Source: Aquatica leii (lineage: Eukaryota > Arthropoda > Insecta > Coleoptera > Lampyridae). Taken from it: a stretch of DNA of 64,000 nt. Location: positions 2,666,001 to 2,730,000 of the forward strand of contig CM069432.1 in the NCBI GenBank assembly GCA_035610365.1. Reading direction: 5' to 3'. The translations under genes and the position numbers were made by a program. Each line of letters begins with the position of its first letter. Position 1 is the stretch's first letter. Of the stretch, positions 57,074 to 64,000 are shown in pieces. A model generated the notes under the pieces. It was given only the letters and a program-made list of their open reading frames with translations. It did no database searches and was not told the origin of the DNA.

Positions 57074-58773
57074 TTACATATCATTTAAAAATTTTCTTTT
57101 ATATGATTTTCTAGCATGGTAGTTATTAGGACAGTCTCGCTGAAGGCTCCAGCAATAGTCGGCCATCATGTGGGTACCCCATTTTCCTTGATATCAATCT
57201 TCCATAGTTTTAATGTCCTGATGGAATCTTTCCCCCTGTTCTTCACCCAAATCACCTAGGTTTTCTGGAAACCGATCTAAGTGGCTGTAGAGGTAGTGAA
57301 CTTTTATGCTCATGTTGCAGCCGAGTATATTAAAGTTTGAAAGCATTTTTTCCACTAATTCTATATAATTTTTGCCTTATAATTTCCCAGAAAATTTTGT
57401 ACAACTTGAACAAATGAACACCAAGCGTTAGATTCAATTTCATGCATTGATGCGGTAAATTGTGGATCTTTAATAAGCTGCCTTATCTGAGGGCCATCGA
57501 ATATACCGGGTTTCAGTTTTTCCGTGCTAATCCCAGAAAATTTACGAATCAAATAGCCAAAACAAAGTCCATCGCGATTTAAAGTCTTTAGAAATTGCTT
57601 CATAAGCCCCAACTTGATATGCAAGGGTAGAAATATGATTTTGTCTCTCGCAACCAAAGGTTCGTTGATTACATTTTGCTTTCCTTGAGTCATAACATTT
57701 CTCAAAGGCCAATTTCTGTTAACCCAGTGCTGATCCTTAACTCTGCTGTCCCAAAGACATAAAAAACAAGGATATTTTCTATATCCACTTTGCTGTCCAA
57801 GGAGGAAGTTCACCATTTTTAGGTCGACACAAATCACCCACTGATGTTCTTCGTACTTAATTTTTTTCAGCACTAGTGATATTGCCTCGTATTCCTCCTT
57901 CATGCTGGTAGAATGACCAATGGGTATTGAGCCATATTTATTACCATCGTGTAAAAGTTCACATTTCAAACTTCCTCTGGAACTGTCTATAAAAAGGCGT
58001 CATTCGTCTGGTGTGTATTCCGACAAACCCATTTTTTGTAAGAGTCCTCTTATATCGTTACAGAATACCAGGTTATTTTCCTCAGCGTAAAAGGGCAGCA
58101 GATCCTTATCTCTTTTACGATGAAATGTAATATTGGTATCTAGCTGCAGTAGATTCTTCTCATTTAATCTGGAAGCGAGTAATTCAGAAGATTCCTTTGA
58201 AAGATTCAGGTCTCTAATGAGATCGTTCAGTTCTTGTTGATTAAAACGTTGCGGACTTAATAAATCTGCTTCAAAATCACTGTCGTTTTCTGATTCCATA
58301 CACTGAATTTCATCAAACGTGGGTAGTTCTGCATTATCTTCCGGGAGCGAAGGCAGACTGCTGAATGATGGAATAGGTATTTCTTCACTATGCAGTACGG
58401 GCCTCTTTGCTAAACCTAGATCAGGATATGGCCATTTCTGTCTATTGTTCCGATTGATTCCTTTGATATTCACGAGACAAAAATAGCAGTCATCGTGGTT
58501 TCTTGGTTCTCTCCAAACCATTGGTACTCCAAACTTTAGACACTTTCTCTTTCCAACTGTCCACTGACGCAGATGTTCAATACATGTTTTACATACGAAA
58601 TGTGGAGCCCAAGATTTATCCTGGTCACCCAAGTAAACGCCAAAATAGGCCAGATAACTTCTTCTCACACAATCAGAAATAGGCTTTCTACTTTCTTTAA
58701 AAGTATACTCGCCACATACATAGCAAAAAACGTCTGGATGATTCACACAACTACGTTTGCCTTTGAATGCCAT
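57074..58773 (-). pseudogene. Unnamed repeat-family protein, about 565 codons, three lesions
   Basis: The frame opens with ATG at 58773. The N-terminal region is Cys-rich: CVNH...CYVCGEYTFK, HFVCKTCIEHLRQW and DDCYFCLVNIKGI (58750-58460), probably zinc-binding. An acidic linker follows. The same frame is interrupted once by TGA at 58000-58002, where this family has Trp, and continues with SIPIGHS, WVICVDLKMVNFLLGQQSGYRKYPCFLCLWDSR and LPLHIKLGLMKQF to 57361. A one-base shift near 57363 and a TGA near 57210 precede the end at 57074-57076. I recall close relatives as high-copy proteins in insects and cnidarians, function unknown. The D...LLG...PC..CLWDSR block resembles RNase H-fold transposases, which is only a hint. 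Confidence 0.75.
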
Positions 58774-58785
58774 GGTTTTAATTAA

Positions 58786-59240
58786 ATCTATGTTTTATCA
58801 CTGAACAACACCAAATGATACCACAACTTCAGCTACGTAAACTAAATAGGTAAATGTACTTTGTAAAGCAAAGATACGAGTTAATATAGCTGTGTGTTAA
58901 TTAGGTTGTGATGTAAGTAATTATAAAAATTTTTACGTTTTACACAAATGAATAAATACCAAATAACTAAAACTGGCTAATTAGATTCTAATTTCTTTAT
59001 ATAAACTGTACCTCGTAAAGCAGAGATATTTGCGAGGTAATACGACGAATTAATTAGTTTTTGATAGGGGTATAGGAATGTTGGGTTTTACAGTAATGAA
59101 TAATACCAAGTAACTCAAACTAGCTCATTAGATTTTAATTATTTAGATAGGAAATTTCACGTTTGAGCTCTAAAGATATCACTATTTCAATATTTTTGCG
59201 TTTTATCAGAACTAATACCAATTAGCCCATATCTCAAAAA
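58786..59240 (+). repeat. Imperfect direct repeats upstream of the gene at 57074-58773
   Basis: Two similar blocks, about 58945-59040 and 59088-59180, both contain taccaa(a/g)taact(a/c)aaact(g/a)gct(a/c)attagatt. They may be subterminal repeats of the element that carries the gene, since TE ends often contain such arrays. Confidence 0.6.
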
Positions 59241-62235
59241 CTGGAGCTCCTACGAAAAAAGCCAGGTATTTTTGGAATCAGCACATCGCAAATATTCAAA
59301 ATCAGTTCTTAATTTCCGGCACCAAGACAACATTTTTTTTTGTTGGGCTATGTAATAGGCAACAGCTTCTTGGTCAAAATATTGAAAAATATTTGATTTG
59401 TGCTTGGAAATATAATAGCATTTAATAAACATTGTAAAACAAAAAAAATTAACTGTAAATTTTAAAAGATATTTGTGCCTTTTTTGTTGCTTTTTTGGCA
59501 GGTTTAATATGCCTTTTATGCCACCTTTTTTGGTAGTTCTCTTACTATCCACTCTTTACTGATGAGATTATAGCCTTGTTGGACGACGAAAAACTAAACG
59601 TGGGAGATCACGTTTTAGTTTAGTTTCCTACAAAAACAACAATAAAACATTATCTGGGCATAATGTTATATAAACTATCTTTTGATGAATACAAAATTAA
59701 TTTTTTTTTAAAAAATAAGTCGTGGATTTTCGCTGCCAAATGTTGACATCTCACTGGTAATAAGAAATGATGTGATATCTAAGCTACCAAAATCCACAAC
59801 GGTAAAGGGAACAACAAGATTAGAAGCATACGTTACTTTTAGTGTACATTTCAAAAAACCTCACGTTGTCCGTAAGTGTCCCATCACAAAGCACAATCGG
59901 AAAAAAAGTTCCGACATTGTTTACTTAAAACTGTCAACAAACGACAAGAAAATCAATGAAAGTAAGAAAGCAATATGGTAAATTATATAAATAAAAAACT
60001 TGCATGAATGTTCTAAGTAGTTAAGAAATTACGAGCAGTTGTAGTTATATGTCCGAATCTACCCCGCTCACTTCTAAATTTAATAAAATTGTTAAAAAAA
60101 TATTTCAAAAAAGCTTAGAACCGTCGATTTTTATTTATAAATTGTGATTTAAACATTCAATTCAATTTTTTTTAATTGAATAGCACAGTATTACTTTTAA
60201 TAACTTATTCGATAGCTTTTTTACGGTAATTTTAATAAAAATATAATGGAAACATGTAATGTAATAAAATAATAAATAGTTACTAATATCCGAGCAGGAG
60301 TATACGAATCTAGCAATGAGTAGTCAGTAATTGTCAAAAATAATGTATTGACATTCTTAGTAGAGTGTGTACGCTACATCTTGAACAATTTACAAAGTAA
60401 GCTAGCAACAATAAAACTCGTTGAAGTCAGTCCCGCGCCATACATAAAGGCAAAGACGTGTGGTGCACTACGGCGCCGAAAAGCCTTAAAACTCAAAAGT
60501 AAAAAAAAGATAAAGCAACAAACAACATTGTCAAAGAATTGCTAGCTATTACATTGTTTTTTATTTATTTATTTTTTTAATTTTATTCTTTGAGACGAGG
60601 GAACCGAATTACTTCTCGAAAATAATATATTTTTCAAATGAGAGTACGCCATAATGGCATTTATTCGATCGAATACGTAATACGTAACATGATAACGTGA
60701 ATTGTGTGAACTCAAACAAACCTGATTTTATTTATGTTTGAGCTTGAAATTTGGCTTGTAACAAGCCAACGAGCAAACAAACGTTTTTTCCTGTCTGAAC
60801 TTGCAATGTACAGCTTTTGACAAAAGTAATGTCCCTCGGACACATAGGCAACCAAAACATCAGGTTCACGATCGTAAACGAAGATTTAAAAATAAAGACG
60901 CATGAAGGACGATTAGATGTTGCGTTGCGCTAATTTGCAATGGTAGTATTGCTAACTGGCAAAAGTGATTCACAATAACAACTTTGATAAGGTGGGATTT
61001 GTATTACCTCTAAGTGACGTAGCATAGCAAATATATTTACAAAGCTTAAAAAATTGATATTACCTGTATTAGACCAAAAATCTAATTAAATTCAATTCAA
61101 AAACGCAAATAATAAATTGCTCTACGGGCGACAATATTACAAAATAATGTTCACATGTATAATTAATAAAAAAATAGATATCTTGTCTTTAATATTTAAC
61201 AATTTCGTTTTAAGCGGCAATTGTGAATTTTGAATTTGTGACAATAAATTAAAGCCGCATTATATTTGCATAATTTGATTACGGTTTCCAACAAAATAGA
61301 TTCTATATGGTCTACCTATTTATATTACCTTTTTGAGCTGAACAGCCTAGATTCTATATCAATCACTTAAGTTAGCCAAAAGAAAAAAAAGTACTTTGAT
61401 TTTGAACTAAAAAAATAAAAATTTTATATAAAGGAAATAGCTTGGACCACCTTCGATAACATAGATAATGACCAAAAACGAGATAATTTATTGTTAATAC
61501 GTTTAAAAATACTTAAAAAACAATTTTATTTCTCATTCGTTTTTACTTACTTTGCAATACACACAATTTATTAGTTACTAGTCTTCAAAAAATCAGTTTT
61601 TTATTTATTCTTTAATAAAGTAAAGTGAATTTTAATGTTTTTTCTATAAATTTAGTTATGTTGTTATTCGTAATATCGTAGTTGTAAATTTTTATTGTAT
61701 TAATGAATGCATTCAAAATTATTTTTTTAATTGATAAAAAATCTTTCTTTTTTTCAAACTATGTAAATATATTCTAAAGTAAAATCCTGTAAAAAAATGA
61801 TACATTAATTAATGGATTATCAAAAATAATGCATCATTTACAACGCTGTAATAATTCACACAATCGTTGCATTTAGATTTGATACCGCTAGATAAATTTA
61901 TTGTGCTGTATCTTGAGCAAAAATCAGTTGTATCACAAAACATCAAAGTGCTGACGCGAACTGAGATTAATGCTTATAGAATATACTTTAGCTTTAGCTA
62001 TATCAATTGAATCGATTGAAGGTTTCTTACCTAAAATGTGAAAAGTGGTTTATGAGTGTATACGTGTAATTATAAGTGAGAAAGAAAACGTCTAAAAATA
62101 TAGTTATAGATAAGCGCATACCATACTGACGCCTATCAGTATATCTTTTTTTTACCTTTTTTGAACTTTCTTTTATTTGTCACTGTTAAAATGTTTTGTT
62201 CTGAAATAAGTCTCTAGACTAGACTTCTGGGAAAT
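59241..62235. other. Long non-coding AT-rich stretch
   Basis: Small open frames (59250-59552 minus, 59772-59981 plus, 60348-60545 plus) have no recognisable domain. A short hairpin, aaactaaacgtg with cacgttttagttt, sits at 59590-59622. Nothing else identified. Confidence 0.45.
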
Positions 62236-62345
62236 CGCTAGTATCTTTGGAGACCATAGGAAAAATAGTTGCGCTATGGGAGATCGGTGTTCCTGTTACT
62301 GAAATAGCAGAGAGGGTTGATTTGCTCTTGGGGTGTAGTTATTTA
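62236..62345 (+). pseudogene. Tc1-like transposase N-terminal helix-turn-helix scrap
   Basis: LETIGKIVALWEIGVPVTEIAERVDLLLG reads in one frame at about 62247-62335 and matches the first helix-turn-helix of Tc1-type transposases, which binds the terminal repeats. The second half of the protein is only found 1.1 kb downstream. Confidence 0.65.
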
Positions 62346-63470
62346 ACGAAATAGAAATTTTACTCATTGAACATAATTTAATCTTGCTTTTGTGCTTAAA
62401 GCGTCGCCATATAAAGCTTGTAGTATAAAATCCGTGTTCTTGAAATATCTAAAAAGATAATAATAAAATGCTGTGCTGTTTAGTAACAATCACCCGTTTT
62501 TGAGAACACTAGCTTTTTCTGGAAAAACGCTGTATATTTAAAAAAAATTATTTCTATTTCGTGTTTCAAGTAGTCATGCCATGATTATCGCTCAAACCTA
62601 TAAATTGAATGTTGCAGAAAACTAATTTTTCGTAATCCTAGTCCAGTATTTAGCGCTCTTTATTTATTATTTAAACTGGACCTGCACATAAAACTTTATT
62701 TCTTCCGTTGGTTTTTAAAGAAAAAGTGAACGGAATATTATGCAAACAACTATCTTTACGTTTACAAACAAAAGAAAGATAAAACACAAAATGTTCTTTA
62801 AGATTAAATCTAATTTTTACTTTAGCTAATCCACGTATTTTTATGACGGAAAATCGTTTATAAATTTCTGATTTTGTTTTAATGCTTACTATATTTCATC
62901 ACAAACATTTCTTTTTCTCAAAAGCGGAAGTGTGAAGGAAATTTTTGTACTGTTGTATATGTTTAATAATTGTTTAATAGCTTTTTTCGATAATTGAATA
63001 ATATATAACAATATGCACGACAAATTTGTTTGGCGCGGTGTCCAGCTCACAAAAACAAGATTTTTTTTATTCTATTAACCTATGGAATCAAAGAAATAAA
63101 CTTAGTTTTTTTCTCAGGATATAAAACGATCATCGTTTAGTGTTAATTAAGAAATACTTTAATAATGAATGCATACAACTAACGCCAGGGCATTGCAAAC
63201 TATTATTACTTTTTTGGCAATCAATTTCAACTGATTAAGCGTTCATAGTATTGATATGAGACATTAATTTGTTAATTTGATGGGAATGATTTACATCAAA
63301 GAGTCGATTGTATGCATTGGTTAATATTAATTCATTCATTGAAATAGAATACTTCAAGATAAAAATTGAGACATTTGCTTATTGCAGGAAATTTTTCAAA
63401 ATTCCTCAAATATAATAACGACATTTAGGTTTTTATTTGGCGTCATAATCGAATTAAGGAAAATTGCACT
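62346..63470. other. Unidentified DNA between two Tc1-like transposase parts
   Basis: AT-rich, no coding. If the flanking parts once formed a single gene, this is an insertion; I saw no terminal repeats to support that. Confidence 0.45.
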
Positions 63471-64000
63471 TATATTTTACGACTCCCTTATTTTTTGTAG
63501 TCAACGCAAGTTTGAAGATGGATCCGAAGGGAACAAAAGAGAGCCGAAAATAATCGTCTCTTACAAACGAGAAAACGTACTGGACGACGCCGGATTTTAA
63601 ACCATAATAACGAGAACAACATAAGGCAATGTTGCGCAGAAAGACCATTTTGCACGTCTACCATAATTAGAGATAATCTACAGCTTACTTCGAAATATCA
63701 GGACTGAGGTTAGGAAATTACACAGTATTGAAATTCACAGTCGCATTCCTGCCAGAAAGCCACTGATAACGAAAGAACATGTCCGACGTCGAGCACAATT
63801 TTGTCAAGCCAACGCAAGACGAAATTGGCAGCTTGTAATTTTTAGTGACGAAAAAACATTTTGCTCTTCGGAAGATTTCCAAAAAACACTGTGGAGAGCA
63901 AATAGTACCAGATACAATTTTGAAAATATCCAACCCGTAAAACGCATTAGACGTATAAGTACAGGTTATTGGAGCTGGATGAGCCAAGCATGTCCGGGGG
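63471..64000 (+). pseudogene. Tc1-like transposase, second DNA-binding and catalytic part, cut by the window end
   Basis: RKFEDGSEGNKREPKIIV (63510-63555) matches the GRPR-type hinge region. After a stop at 63598 and frame changes, IHSRIPARKPLITKEHVRRRAQFCQAN (63735-63815), then WQLVIFSDEKTFCSSED (first catalytic Asp, near 63830-63880), TRYNFENIQPVKRIRRISTGYWSWM (63910-63980). The other catalytic residues lie beyond the window. Confidence 0.82.

Noticed and set aside
59250-59552. 100-codon minus-strand open frame
   Set aside because: Low-complexity hydrophobic and basic content, no motif, near an element end.
60348-60545. 65-codon open frame with basic tail
   Set aside because: Too short and without homology; the Lys-rich end reflects AT content.
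63718-63987. 89-codon minus-strand frame at the window end
   Set aside because: It is the antisense of the Tc1-like transposase, which has clear motifs on the plus strand.
1-64000. tRNA genes or CRISPR arrays
   Set aside because: No internal promoter boxes with cloverleaf pairing and no regularly spaced short repeats were found by eye; the tRNA-Lys match at 112-129 is a primer site only.

Overview
The window looks like repeat-rich, AT-rich arthropod DNA, most likely insect. The evidence is the mix of element families: Ty3/gypsy, BEL/Pao, copia, Penelope-like elements (PLEs), Helitron, hAT, pogo, Tc1-like and DUF4817/Tc3-like transposons, a tRNA-Lys-primed LTR element, and a short GT-AG intron. 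The species cannot be named from sequence alone. I found no convincing single-copy host gene, no tRNA or rRNA gene, and no CRISPR array. Nearly every coding stretch is a decayed mobile element or an unnamed, transposon-like protein family.

Layout. 1-4941: gypsy element with the end of a left LTR, a tRNA-Lys primer site, gag, a canonical -1 slippery site and a broken pol. 5380-5597: loose PLE terminus. 5622-7300: hAT remnant and a retroelement integrase scrap. 9656-11005: DUF4817/Tc3-like transposase on the minus strand, split by a PLE fragment and by a perfect-hairpin MITE. 11511-15560: Helitron in two blocks. 15851-16280: compact PLE with inverted arms. 16840-20640: two gypsy remnants in opposite orientations. 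22857-26886: BEL/Pao. 26887-30340: copia remnant holding a PLE (28145-30166). 32045-36794: two inverted PLE copies forming one insertion. 38010-42524 and 48641-52640: two divergent members of one large protein family with a PIN/XPG-like nuclease module. 45385-48423: PLE endonuclease scrap and two head-to-head pogo remnants. 55641-58773: hAT with an intron, then a nearly intact unnamed repeat-family gene. 62236-64000: split Tc1-like transposase.

The most striking thread is RNA. Four unrelated PLE families here each carry a hammerhead-ribozyme core (CTGANGA, stem II, GAAAC) in their terminal repeats, seven sites in all. In each family helix III has no loop and is a palindrome (ACGT, ACATGT, ACGT, ACGATCGT), the arrangement expected of ribozymes that cleave as dimers. 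Hammerheads in PLEs, including small dimer-forming variants, are already known; four families side by side with graded helix III lengths is the notable part. Two of the PLE insertions have 12-base target duplications and a third has a likely 11-base one, so their boundaries are well fixed.

The second thread is the pair of large PIN/XPG-module genes. They share Cys/His modules near the N terminus, a common central region, acidic nuclease motifs and a late GCDST-type motif. They look like autonomous DNA transposons; Academ is the named superfamily I would test first, but I could not confirm this.
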